From the NCBI RefSeq assembly GCF_000150275.1, contig NW_002060951.1:1312297-1376296 (forward strand): 64,000 nucleotides of DNA, given 5' to 3'. This document shows positions 38,801 to 51,619 of this stretch, in pieces. This stretch comes from Trichoplax adhaerens (lineage: Eukaryota; Placozoa; Uniplacotomia; Trichoplacea; Trichoplacidae). Made by a program: the position numbers and the translations under genes. Every line of letters starts with the position of its first letter. Position 1 is the first letter of the stretch. The notes beneath the pieces are model-generated. The model searched no databases. It was not told the origin of the DNA and saw only the letters and a program-made list of their open reading frames with translations.

Positions 38801-41800
38801 TATATGGTAGTGATGGTCTGTTGCTATAGAAAATAGACTATTGTAACTTTGATTACACTTTTTACAAAGTAGGCCTAGCTTGAGCAAGTATAGTTCCGAA
38901 AATAGTAAAGAAAATGTTTACAGGCTATTATTACTATCTTGCTATACTGTAAATTGATAGGTGTGATTCTATTTAGAAGTGATGGTAGAACAGGCATCGT
39001 ATAATGAAAAATAAAATTATCAGTTAGTCTATATTTATTTGGTGAATAATTGGTTGTATTCCTATTTCAGTACCACTTGATCTAACAGGAGCTATTGGAG
39101 GGGGAGTTTACTTAACTTATAAGCCAGGTAACATTTAATTCATTAACAACTTTCATTATAATAAATTAGTTAAAATTTTCGATTAATGTTGTTTCTGACT
39201 GTAGAATTCATTCAACGGCCAGTATTGTTAAAACTGTAAATATTGATTTGATTAAACTATAATCAATGTTATACAGACCTCAAAATTAATTTAAATTATA
39301 ATCGCGCTGTCGGTGAATCTAATTAGTAGCACTTGATAGCTGTGTTTATTTAACAAAGTTGGCGCTGGATAGCCAATAATAATAATAATCATTTATAGTT
39401 TTAACCACTAACTACATTGGCTTTTTGCATTTTAGTTAACAATAATGCTCTTCGAAGAGATGAATATGTAGCCGCGCTAGATAAACGACAAGGTATGATG
39501 GAATTAATCGATTATTTCACTAAATCGATTCAGAATAAGATATAGTATATAATAAGATGATCAGTTTATGCAAGCATACCGTAATTCAAATTTATTATTC
39601 ATCGCTTCGTATTTTAGGCGTGGAAAGAAGAATTATGGAGAGACAGAAAAATCGTCGAATTAAGAGAACAATCAAACGAACGAATGAGAAGGGAGAAGAA
39701 GAAATAGTAGTAGTAGAAGAAGAAGTTGAAGTAGAAGAAGAAGAAGAAGAAGAATTTTTTGTTGATGAAGATGATCCTGTCTTGCGAGAAAATTCACCGA
39801 CTGATGTTGATTTAACTGAAGAATTATTGCACGGAGAATATATAGACAATCCTGATCATAACCATGCTCATGAAACGGATGATTCTATGCTTAAATCAGA
39901 TCAAGATGCTCTAGTTCATGACGAAAATAACTTGGAAGAAAGTCATTCAGCTAGTGATGGTCAATCGTTGCATATGGAAAAAGATACGAATAACCAAGGC
40001 CGCAGCATTTCAATCAAGAAACCCAATAAAATTATCCCCAAAAATGGCCCTTCAGAAAACCAAACTGTGAATAGGCCAGAAGCTCCGACCATGCAAAATG
40101 TACCAAAGATCGAAGCTCCTCAAACTCCTGAGCCAATCCCTGATGTTGAATTGATAGGAAAGTTGAGCACGACAAGTAAGTCATTACAGGATCTTACTAT
40201 TATTATCTGCCGGAACATATCGACTACATTTATGGAGACTAACTTTTGTTTGGTTAATTAGATTCTTTAGCAAATGATACAACAACAGAAACGAAAGGAT
40301 TATCATTAGGAGTATCTCCAATTTCAAGGCAAAATCCTCTATCAAGGGGAAAGAATAAAGTTCAAAATATCCGAAAACCTAACGCTGGAAGGTCTCTAAA
40401 AGAACCTCCATTAGTCCCATTAATCGATCCCTTATCTTTCAAAGTTAGTAGTTCCGAAGTTTTAACGGATGAAGATACGGACGATCTATTAGCAGTAAGT
40501 TGATGTTGATTTCTATATTTTATTACATATTAAGTGATCCGCTTGCTCTTGACTAACGAAATGAACTGATATAACTGCTAATCTATTTTTTTTTTGTAAT
40601 GTAGGATAGCGACGATGATGAAGATAGAAATCCATTGGGTGAAGGCTTATATTCATTTACTGCCGCCCAGCTTGACGAGACTGTTGATATACAAGATACT
40701 GCTACTGCACCAGATTATAAGAAAGATGAAGATTTTGTTGGTAATCTCTTTCCATTCGATGCCGAAATATTTTTTCGTCGTGGAGGTGATTTATTCGAAA
40801 GTAAATGTAATTCACGCAATGAAAGTAGACAAGAAGGAGAAATAGACGAAACAGAAACTACGATTCCCGATGTTGATATATCAGACATACCTAAAGTGGC
40901 TATTGAAGCTCCTGATATGCCTGCTATAGCTCCACCACCAGTGCCAACATTCTCCGATGATAAGGTAGCTTTTCGAATACAGATCTTTCTTATTGTACTG
41001 ATTACAATATCAAGATACTGTGCGCCTATCTCTGTTCATGTTTTCGGATATACGATACTTAATGGAGCGATTCTTGATCCTATTAATTTGCGTATATATA
41101 AGGAAAAGATCAAGTCGATTGATCTTCTTCATGCCAAAGCATGAATGATAAACATGCTTTTTTACCGTATAAAGTATAACAAGCATGACGTGTTCTAATT
41201 GCATTCGCAAGCCTATAACACTTACTTTCTTTTCGAATAATAAGAGGAACATATTCATCCAATTTTACAGTCTAGCATACAACCATCATGAAAAATTTGA
41301 CAACTAATCGTTTTTAAACTCATATAATATGTATTCATCTCCTGTGTCGTAGCGAAGTAAGAGCATAAATATTATTTAAATCTGAAAGGATAACCATTAT
41401 TTAATCATTTATTTTTTAGCCAAACATTGATAGATCAAAATGGTTAGGATTCCGACGTAAAGAAATTCAATCACAAGCACCTGAAAAGAAACAGTTAAAA
41501 AAGAAAAAGAAGAAAGTCATAATTAAAGCAAGGTAGAGTAATTGATTTTTCAAGAATATGTTGTAATACATTTTCTGGCTACCAAATTTATCGATCGAAT
41601 AATTTCTTTTCTTATCAATTAATTAAATTCAATAGTTTTCAAAGAAATCGACAAAATCATACCCCAGATAGTGAAACAAATCAGTTAGGTTTGGATGATG
41701 ATGAAGACGATTACTACGATAGATTTTACAGCCCTAAGATGATATCACCGAGTAAGCATCGCTCTATTTATAAATCTAATAGAGTCTCTGCTAGCCTCTT

Positions 41801-44800
41801 GCCCATCTATAATATCATGACTAAGTGATTGATATCGCAATTAATGAAATAGATTGTGCTTGATACACCATTAACTTGCAAAATAATACTTTAATGTACC
41901 TCTACTTTCTGAATCTCTGTAAATAATCAATATGATATCATCTTTTCACACTAGTTAACTTTGATGCTTTGGATTATTTGTCCAAATACTCGGTTCTAAG
42001 GTAAATAAGATTTTATAATGTCATGTCCAGTTGTTATTGTAATCGGTTCATCATAGCCTATATTAAAATTGGTTTATGCTGTGTACGCGTACTATTATAT
42101 CATCATAATATTTTACCAATCGCAATTAACCTATTGTATCTATTCCTTTACACAGCAAAGATAAAATTATTCAGTACAGCAGTGTCTACAATAAAATTAT
42201 TCAAGATGATAAGGTATGATATCTAAAGCAAGAATAGCGTAAAGCAAGAATAGCGTAAAGCAACGACTTTCATTTGAATCTATTTAAATTGTTTCTTAGG
42301 TCAGATATCTTTACTATCGAAGCAGATTTCAGTTTTATCTTTATCAAGAAAATTATATTATAAATTCAGTCTCCATCCCATTTAAAATTTAAATTTTACA
42401 GTTAATTTTCAACTCTATGACTTGGTTGCAGTTCTAACACTTAGTTTTACTCTAGAATTAAGTTATGATATTTTATACTTAATATTTTGACAAAATATTG
42501 CCGTTATCGTTATTGTAATTCTTTACCGGTATATTGTAAGTATACAACAACGCTTTATAAAACAATAGTCTGTTTATTAAATATATGGGTATGATTTTTT
42601 TAATGATGACAAGGAGGATCAAGGAGAGAAAATGAAAACTATAGAAGAACCTGAAGTAGAAGAAGACGATACTATGGAAAAAAATGGAAAAGTAGTTGAT
42701 AATGATGAAGAGAAATCTTCTCCAGTCATCACTAGCTCACCTCAAAAATCACCAAAAAAAACAGTATCGGCAATGCCAACCAGGGTAAATAAATTAATAT
42801 ATTCATTGAGAGTTTTTATTTCTATATTAATTTAATAACAAATTAAGAAGTACCATATCAACTAGGGTAGATACATCAATGTATTCCTTGCTTCTTGAGA
42901 GTTTTATAAGTGCTTCGAATAATTTGATAATATTACTTTAATCATATTATTATTGTATGCCTAAAAGTATTATATTGTAACTAGAATTAGTAATGTTATA
43001 GCAGAATGTCAAATACGTCAATTATAATTCACAACCAAGACTGAAATATGATTGCAAATTTATAGCTACACTTAGGCCTTACCGGTAGTGAAATTCGTGG
43101 AATGACACCGGCACAATTATTAGATCGATTGGATCCTGAAGGAACCATGGCTGCTTTAAATCAACAGCCGCAATTAACTATTACAGGCCGTCATGCTGTA
43201 ACCAAAGGTAGCTTACAAGAAAGGGAATTACTACTAGATAAACTACGACAAGTCATGTCGACAAATGTATCGCCAGCATCATCCAACGATAGCGATTTAA
43301 GCATTGGTGAAATTGAAGGCATGTTATCAGCTATACCAAGAACAGATTCAAAGTCTATCCAATTTCGTAATAATATGAAAGAAGTTCGAGATTTATTGCA
43401 CAAGACAAGAGGTGATCTATCGGTACTTAATGATGCTGACTTTAAATCAGCGGCTAGCATTCTCAGTTCATCTGGCCGAGATCATCATTTATCGAATGTA
43501 TCATCGTCTAATAAAGTCGATTCGACAACTACAACGCCATTAGCATCGAGAGGTGCAGGTGGTATGGCCATGGATGGCGAAAGTGCACATTTAAGATTAC
43601 CAATTATCGAAGAGCCAGATGAAGCTGCCAGGCCAGATTTTTTGCAACATCGTAGTCAGCCTAATAGTGCATCAGATGGTCCGACTAAAATTTTGCGGCA
43701 ACACTCCAATTATATCTCAGAATTTGACCAGAGAGAATCTTATCAACCAAGAAGGAGAGCAATGACCGAAACACGCCATGTTTCCACAGCAGGTAGCGCT
43801 GGTGGCAGAAAAGAAAGTAAATATCTTACATCACATTCGCGAGGGAGAGGACGCGATGGAAAGGTTTGCTAGACAACAAATGTTGTTTTCATCTATTAAT
43901 GAATACTATCAACTACCTAGTACGGTATACCATCAATTCGTCGATTTTTGATAAAATTTAATTCTGTTATTATTGATTGCTTTTGCTTTTTTGGTATAGT
44001 TCCACAAATCATTGACATTAAAACAACTTGGTTCAGCTCTCAAGACTGTCAATCGAAATTTAATTTCAGAGAAAGAAATCGATTTTGTCAAACAGGTTTG
44101 CCATATAATTCAACATTCCTTCTAGTGAAATTAAAGAGTAGAATGTTGATATAAATCCTAATACTAGATTAAATACTAATAAATAATAACCTACAATTAG
44201 AACAATTCCCTTCATATAGTTCATTGATGACCATATAAATTTGCTTTAAAAATGGGTTTTGTCGACAACGAGTATTTAAAATACTGCAGTAGGAGATAAT
44301 AGATCTAAAATAGAGTTAGTGAACATAAATTAATCAATTAATTTTAATCTTATTAGATCCTTGATCTACCTGGCCGGAAAAAGTTGAACTTTAAATTGTT
44401 CACCTTAGTAGCAGCATTGTCAGAGAAAGTTGTAGCTTTGGAGTAAGTCTATTTATCAACCAATATAGCTGTATTTCTGTCAGGAAATTTTCTGACTGCT
44501 GTAGCGATTTGTAATTACAATAAATTAATCTATGTTATTCTTGATCTATTAGTGGTGTTGTTAAAAATATGATTAACAAGCTAACCTTTGATGCCCTGGA
44601 TGTCAAGCTACAAAAGTGCAAAGTGAGTATTAAAGGAGTGATGGAGATTAACGCTATTAGATTATGATTAGATAATAGGTCCAAAATTAAAAACCGGATA
44701 GTGTATTTGATGTATAAATAAGACTGCAAAGGCTTTGATATAGAGTAATAATTATAATTGAATTATCCTGTTTTCGTTTTAAAACATAGATGAAAATAAT

Positions 44801-45347
44801 TTCTACCTTATCATGATCAAGTTAATTTAGCTCAGTGATTCAAGTAGCATGCAATTGACTTAAATAATTAAATTTATCAAGATTAGACTATTCTAAGTCA
44901 AATATTGTATATTAATTTTTAATCTATTTTTTGTTGTAGGAATTATTCTATTTACTGGACGAAGATAATTTTAATAGACCATCGGGTGTTGTTACTTTGG
45001 ATAATCTAGCTATTGAGCTTGCTGCTGGTGGCTTATCCCATGATCAAGTCAGACTGGTAAAATTTTCAATATTCACTTAATTTTATTGACAGACGTCATC
45101 AATTTTTATTTAGCTAAGTTTTATAACAGTAATGTTAATTTATACTAATTAACTGATAGGATATAAATCGATTCTTTACTTCCATTAGGTTCGCAAACAA
45201 TTTGATAAAAACAACGTTGGAACCGTTGAATTTATAGACTACTTAACCTATATTCCTTTATTTATGGAAATACATAGCCATATTATTAGTGAACCGCTTA
45301 AAGAAACACAAAAAACTCAAACTACTGTTCCACTAGAGAAAGTTTAA
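32818..45347 (+). CDS. Very large acidic protein with C-terminal EF-hand-like domain, unassigned
   Basis: Exons: 32818-33180, 34495-34544, 34810-34897, 35249-35415, 35528-35685, 35787-36262, 36749-37789, 37993-38140, 38352-38645, 39071-39127, 39436-39492, 39618-40175, 40262-40494, 40605-40964, 41420-41532, 41636-41751, 41955-42000, 42614-42784, 43066-43863, 44000-44095, 44357-44442, 44553-44622, 44940-45056, 45189-45347; about 1,940 residues. Phases agree at all joins except 42000/42614 (phase 2 to phase 0), where a small exon is probably missed. The exon 7 end is a weak donor (CGG/GTTATT). Exon 1 is basic; exons 7 and 12 contain Glu runs encoded by GAA repeats. A motif GGHIYIT / GGGYIIF / GGGVYLT recurs in exons 3, 5 and 10. 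Exon 4 has a CKGC pair. The last five exons give an EF-hand-like calmodulin fold ending in the loop DKNNVGTVEFID, whose position 12 is Asp not Glu; calcium binding is uncertain. No family recognised. Confidence 0.8.
33549..33965. repeat. Intronic tandem duplication of about 190-225 bases
   Basis: Two copies (33549-33730 and 33776-33965) within intron 1 of the large EF-hand gene share CTCTCCTTCTACCTT, GATGACCATCTATTTTCGAT-like and GCTTAGTAGACTA blocks, diverged by about a fifth by eye. Confidence 0.8.
42220..42265. repeat. Short tandem repeat in intron
   Basis: Two to three copies of TAAAGCAAGAATAGCG in the unresolved exon 17-18 intron of the large EF-hand gene. Confidence 0.8.
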
Positions 45348-47574
45348 TATATGTATATATTGATTACTAAATTTAAAATTCAATGGTTACTATAAGTTTT
45401 GGTAGAAGACTGGCTTGCATTAATTTAAAATCTAATATAAGACAGCCCTATTTCGACGCATCTCTATCAATATGAGATTCTAAAGGAACAAAAACTAGTA
45501 TTATACCTTTAATCCGGATGTTATAAAGCTATTCTTTCTATCTATATACGTTTATAATCCAATAATTTGTTTGTAAGCAGTAAAGTGACAATTATTTTCT
45601 TCATATAAATTGTAATTTTTCCTAATCAGAGCTTTTAGCCCTATTAACTTATTATAATGATAGTAAACCATTATGAAACTATTTAACGCAATTCCTAAAT
45701 AACGTCATGCCGTATCTACTAATAACGATGAAGATAAGTATAAAAAGATACTCACAACTAATAACTATGGTAAAGTGGGCATATGTACGGCAGACTGTCA
45801 AGAATAATCTATTCATAGAATATTTAGCATCGATTGTTGACGTGATAATGGCGTTCTGTAATTGAATATGATACTGTATCAGAAGTAAGGTAAATTATAC
45901 CGACAAACTAAATTTATATATTTACACCATATGCTATCTATTTCTACTTTGTGGATTTTAATTTTATACTTCATGATACTACAAATGAATTAAAGTCTAT
46001 ACGAATTAAATGGCAGTTTCTTTAGTTAACCTCTTGTATGTATTGTGAAGAACATTGGCTAGTCCTGTTATTATCTCAACTAAACTTTGCAAAAATGGCG
46101 ATTATAATTACACATTATGTATAAGATATCATCTATGAGGTTTGAACTAGATAGTGCCGTTACGGCCATTCCTAAGAATGGCCGTAACGGTGATATTTAT
46201 TACTGTTTGAATAAGGTTTCAGTAGCAAGGGCTAGCACAGTTACAGTAACTGTTCGTAGAACTGATTTTTGTGATGATTTTAGCAGTGATTATGAATGAA
46301 GTTAGGCGATATCCTATGACGATGATTTTGATCATCAACAATGGTAGATCACATTTATTATCATCGAAACTTGTAGCTTTTATGAATTTTATACATTCTA
46401 AATCAAAGCAGCAGTTAATTGTCCCTGAGATATACGTATTTATCATGAGTAAAGACAATTGGAACATTTAGCTTGGATAAAAAATTAACTACGATTACCA
46501 TAAATTAAGATGCACGATGTGACATACCGGCGATTTTTGCTTTACTATTTCTAATTTAGGATATGCGATATCTGTTCGTATCGATGATTTGTATTATCAA
46601 TAACTATCATCACAATATTCGTGACAACCTTAGCTATGGCTATCGTAAATTATATATCATAGCCGTTCTTGAGCCGTAAATACGGTACACCTATAATTTT
46701 GATTAAAACCAAGAAAATTTTCACTGTTACTGACATTGTAGTATTGATGGATGTTCTTAAAGAGTAAATACAGTAATAGCGTTATCTGTAAGAATTTTTA
46801 CTGTATCCACTAACACGATGAAGGAAGAAACTAATAAGGATACCTTACACATCTAAGGCTTAAAGAAATGGAGACAATGAAGATTTATTTTGATATTGCT
46901 CAGAGCTGAAATTTTTCAAAGGGATTTATAAATATATCGATAACTTCAAACAACAATAAACTTGACAATATTTTGAAAGTAATCCTTACATCAAAAATCT
47001 TACTTTATAAGTTGCAGCATAAACGGTAGTTCTATTTTCAACTACTTATGCTGTTTCACAAAGTTTATACTTTAATAGCCGGTAAGCTATTGTGAATATA
47101 CCAGGACGCAAAGAAGATATTTGAGTAATCTTTTAAACATAAACTGTACTTATAATTTTTAAGCCGATACTCTTGCACCAAATATGGGGTTAACCAATGG
47201 TGTCAAAAAGATATGGAGGATACAACACACATACTGTATAATACAATACTTTCCTGTACTACGATAGCGCAGCATGATATTATTATCTACATTAGTTGAT
47301 CACAAAAATAAACATATACCATTATACTGCAGTAATAGCATTTAAGATTTGAAAATTGCAATAGCGACGTGGGGTAAGTATCAATCGCATTATAGTAAAT
47401 TTGAAATGTTGCAATTTTAAAATATTTCAAATTATGTAAAACAATAATACTGATATAGACGCATTGCGTGGATAGTATATAATTTTGCTCATCAATAACA
47501 GTTTCACTGTATTTTTTACATAAAATTTGCACTGAATAAAAATGGCTACAGGCATTCGTGATACGATGGGATTA
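45348..47574. other. Intergenic, convergent 3' ends
   Basis: Lies between the 3' ends of the plus-strand EF-hand gene and the minus-strand E2F gene, so it should hold both 3' UTRs. No gene seen. Contains a GC-rich perfect hairpin at 46157-46190; the short open frames around 46117-46471 on both strands are not supported. Confidence 0.55.
46157..46190. repeat. Perfect 15-bp GC-rich hairpin
   Basis: CCGTTACGGCCATTC, a 4-base loop CTAA, then GAATGGCCGTAACGG. It stands out from the AT-rich surroundings. It could be an RNA hairpin in a 3' UTR, a cruciform or a transposon-tip remnant. Confidence 0.9.
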
Positions 47575-49508
47575 TTATAAGCTACCAACAATATCACCAC
47601 AATCAAATAGATCCGCAATACCCTCATTTTCACTAAGTGAGTACAAATAGTCACTAGCGCGGGTTGTAAATTCGTTTGGATGGTCAAGTGTACAGAAAGA
47701 CAAATCAGATTGGTAATTATTTATTTCTGATTCATATAGACACCTGCTCAAGCCATGGTTATTAACATCTAATTGATCACATAAGTTAGGATTATTGCCA
47801 TAACTAGTAAGAGGAGGTGCTGTTATACTTCCATGTAAAGTTGGTGGAATTCCCATACTGATATTGTGCTCAGATGCTACCGATGTTAGCATTCTATCTT
47901 TAGATATTGCATCCGTGTTGGCACCATAGTCGTAGTAATCCATATCATGATTACTATTACTTTGATTGCTGTCCGATACTAAAGCTGACGAATCATTGCT
48001 GTCATCACTTGATGTCAGAAATTCAAACGCATTAGAAAAGGTTGTAAGATGATCATTAGATTGATTGTATTGTTGGCCTACTTCGCCACAGCTTTGGCTA
48101 CCATCTGAGCATAAGTATACATCAATAGGTGCAGTATTACTTTTTAACCAGACTTGTCTATCCTATTAATTGTATATAGAAGAGAGAATCATTTTGTTAA
48201 TTGTACAATGTAAAGGAAAATACACCACTGGTATATTTAAAATTAACTATTATTGCACTTTACATAATGGGCACATACTGATAAACCGTTGCAAGTATAA
48301 TTAATACCTCTGTTGTTTCTAATAGAGTATCCTTGGATGCTTTTATCGCAATAATAGTTTGATTACTAAAATCCTTGATGCTTGTGATGTCATTGTAAGT
48401 AACATATGCATACCTTTATAAAATAAATTGAGGTACGCCATTAGATTAATTCATAGTTCAATTGAAGTCAGCTTTTGAGGTAGTTGATAAATAATAACTT
48501 AATACAGTAGATCATTAAGGGTGCACTTACTTTAACGCTTCATCAGATATTTTACAAGCTTTATTTTCTTCTTCTAGTTTAGCAATCATGGAATCTAATG
48601 TTTTCTCGTCTTCACGTAATTTTTTAATCTGACATCGGAAATCGTCTGCTGTGTGAAGATTTTTTAAACCAGTCTCATTAGCAGAGTTTGCAGGAATGTT
48701 GATTTTACCACATTTCCATGACTGAAATCCCCTACAATAAATAGTAACGGTAATTTCATTTTAACGTTTTATCTTAACCGTCAAGCCGAATGCGTTATGT
48801 CAAGACCTACTTCCATTGAACATTATTTTTGGATTTCTTTTCAATCAACCCTACTCCTTCCAAGACATTTGTTATGTCATAGATTCGACGTTTCTGTACA
48901 GTTAAATTATCAGCGGCATTATTAAGATTGAGAACGCCATCTCGAGCTTCCCGCAGTAAGACTACGAATTTTTTAGTTAACAATCCCAGTGAAGTATCAT
49001 AACGTTTGCTTTCACTTGGTGGAGTAGTGGTTTTCACAGGTGCAGCTAATATGACGGATTAGAAAAGAAATTAATTAAGGGTATGTACGTACTTAACATT
49101 GAATCAGTTCATTCTTTGTCATTTACTCTACATCTACTGAAGAGAATCTTTAATCAGCTAGTCGATACGCAAGATCGAGAGCGTCGACCAGGTTAAACAT
49201 GATCTTCCTACTACTAATACATTGTCTATAATGACTAGACCGATTACGTTGTACATATGTATAGGCAAATAAATATATATCATGAATGAACATCTTGAGG
49301 CCGTCATTAAAGTATTACTATTGTACCGTACAGGACGGCCATGGTGAATACTACCGATAAACGAAACCAAAGCTTGCGTAGCGACTGTACCTTTCACAGT
49401 TGATGCTTTCCTGCCTCTCCTTCTACCTCGTCCGCTTGAGGTAGGAGTTTTAAAGACATTTTGATTGTTTTTGTTCAACGTCTGATCCATATCCAGTCTT
49501 CGTTTTGC
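47575..49508 (-). CDS. E2F: E2F transcription factor, activator type (E2F1-3-like), 5' exon missing
   Basis: Minus-strand exons: 49508-49391, 49045-48811, 48731-48531, 48413-48308, 48162-47575, phases matching throughout; 415 residues plus a missing first exon. In order: cyclin A-binding RxL motif (AKRRLDMD) at the start of the first found exon; an Arg/Gly/Lys-rich linker; the winged-helix DNA-binding domain ([38 protein letters not shown]); a leucine-zipper/marked-box dimerisation region ([28 protein letters not shown]); and a C-terminal retinoblastoma-binding motif ([20 protein letters not shown]). E2F with a DP partner binds TTTSSCGC and drives S-phase genes, and pocket proteins repress it. 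The RxL motif is typical of vertebrate E2F1-3, not E2F4/5. An internal ATG (49490) follows the RxL motif, so the real start must be upstream because the frame enters the exon through an acceptor. Confidence 0.95.
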
Positions 49509-51584
49509 CTAAAATATAGCAGTCAGTTATACCATTTACTGATGATCATATAAATTCGTAAGTTTGTATTAATATTTATGTTATAATCGATTGTTTTCTT
49601 TCTATCCAATAAAATATTTACTCTTGGTTCGAGTCGTGAAGATCGACCATTGGATTCGTGCTACATAACTTACAGTACGAATTTAGATATAAAAACGTAC
49701 TACTGTATACTGTATGGAAGGAACTGCTGTTTATCATTGCAAGGTCATATTGCAGTGAACGATCTCGTGCACATGATGAAAGAATTCGACATTATGATGA
49801 GTAGAAAAATTTCTAGGACACCAACACCAATGGTGTAGGGGAAATTGACCCGGTAAAATTTGCTATGATACTTGTGCTGAACGTATTTAGAGTTAGCCAT
49901 TTCTAGAGTACGATCGATACCAAATACTCTGCTAGTACAAGTTTAGCAAGGGACCGTATAGTATTGCAAATGAATTCATTACATGAAGTAGATTCTTAAC
50001 GTATTTAGAGTTAGCCATTTCTGGAAGTACGATCGATATCAAATACTCTGTTAGTACAAGTTTAGCAAGAGACCGTACAGTATTGCAAATAAATTAATTA
50101 CATGAAGTGGATTGTGTAGGGCTAATTTATATAATCTACCATCGTAATGATAAGCTCATGCTATATCCTTTCCCTCTAGGGCTACTAACAAGAATGTCTT
50201 AGGAATTGTTCTACGTGCACGTGGAATTTTATCTATCGATATTTTTAGTTGCTTTTAACCTTAACTCAAGATCCTTTCAATCGCTACAGTGTTCTACAAG
50301 ATCTGCGGCATTACTACTTCTTTGTTATACGAATTCTGTATCTTTTAGGCCATTGATACTCTCTTCATCACCATCTGGTCAGTCAATTAAGCTACAGCCT
50401 ATTGATTATGGGGCAGGCTGATTCCGACAATACCGTACTATCTATTGATGATCATTTTTTGGAGCATTGCCGGCAGGTAGATAGCACAATTGCGCACATC
50501 AGTAGTTGCCGATGTTTTCCTAAGTTAAAGTATAAAGTTGTACTCACTTCATCACGCCTAGTGACTGGTGATGGAAAGGATCAACACGGAAACTGCCGTA
50601 CGAATCGTGTTCTATTGGTGATGTTTTTTTTTTCAGTTTTTGTCTAGGATACTGGAAGGCAATATCACTTATGCAATCGCTTGCTGTATCATACGTATGA
50701 TGATGGTGATGAGGGGATTATTAGATAGTTTATTGTATTGGATAATGGATACATTCAAGTCATTGTATATCAATTGGCGATATTCAATCTTGGATGGTGG
50801 TCTTGTTACAGCTTCTTTTAACCTTGTTAATTATTTGGAGAGAGATTGGTATGGAGTTGATTATTATTATTATACCGTTTTAAGTGTGCATGCTATTGAT
50901 GAGTCAAGCCGAGTCTACAGTAGATTAAGGGCTGGTAGACTTAGCAGTGGGTATCATCAAAGTTTACGACAGATCCATCATTGATTATTCATTAATTTGG
51001 ATCATCATTGAAGGACAACAAGCCCCCAAAATTAGTTCTTGTGCTCTCAGCGACAAGATGATTACTCTACGTATTGGATGATGAAACATCATCTTTACCT
51101 TGATTTGCATGAGTAATTCCTGTTGGCGAGCAGGATCATCTTTCGATTTCTTAGACTAAAAGTAACCCAACAAGTCGATTAATAAACAGTAACAACAACG
51201 TCAATTGTAGATGCAATGGACTGATGGAAGACTTCTTTTTCGCTAGCAATCAACATCGACAGTATAGTATTCATGCCAATCAACTCTCCATCATATAGAC
51301 TGTTGTATAAAGGTAGAAATAGAGAGTAATCCTACCAATTCCATGATGGTCCAACACTTGATTGGATTTTCCAGGTGGCCAAGGAGAAAGAGAAAATTTC
51401 TTCCACGCGTTGGAGGGCTTCGATTACGATGTTGGATAGACGTCACACCTGAAAGGTTGAATGGTCAAGCACGATGTGGAACGGATGTAGGAAAGACGAC
51501 TGACACTTGTTGCAAGTGACCCACGAAATTGTGCTTGAAGCTGGAATGAGATTGAATCCAATTTGGGCAGACACATATAGAATT
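49509..51584. other. Probable first intron and 5' region of E2F
   Basis: The missing E2F first exon must lie here or just beyond, on the minus strand. One phase-compatible but very short candidate is ATGGAATTG at 51344-51336 followed by a GTAGGA donor; this is weak. The stretch contains a 118-base tandem repeat and is less AT-rich from 50.2 kb onward. The plus-strand frames at 50206-50984 have no recognisable content. Confidence 0.4.
49881..50116. repeat. 118-base tandem duplication
   Basis: Two nearly identical head-to-tail copies (49881-49998 and 49999-50116), each starting ACGTATTTAGAGTTAGCCAT and ending near ACATGAAGTRGATT. Only a handful of differences, so the duplication is recent. Confidence 0.93.
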
Positions 51585-51619
51585 TTGTGGCGCGAAATAG
51601 CCTTTCAGATTTCCCGCCA
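51585..51619. promoter_or_regulatory. Facing pair of E2F binding sites
   Basis: TGGCGCGAAA at 51588-51597 and TTTCCCGCCA at 51610-51619 both match the E2F consensus TTTSSCGC exactly, in opposite orientation, about 12 bases apart; the extended arms TTGTGGCGCGAAA and TTTCCCGCCACAA are a 12-of-13 inverted repeat. They lie about 2.1 kb upstream of the first E2F exon found, on its 5' side. An E-box CACGTG follows at about 51660. The arrangement resembles the paired, autoregulatory sites of the human E2F1 promoter. Confidence 0.6.

Noticed and set aside
39595-39849. Serine-rich minus ORF
   Set aside because: Antisense shadow of the GAA/GTA repeat in exon 12 of the plus-strand EF-hand gene.
49621-49640. 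tRNA B-box-like GGTTCGAGTC
   Set aside because: No acceptor stem, A-box or anticodon arm in the flanking AT-rich sequence.
50206-50984. Chain of plus ORFs upstream of E2F
   Set aside because: Unusually open and less AT-rich, but the frames overlap, lack splice sites in phase and show no known motif.
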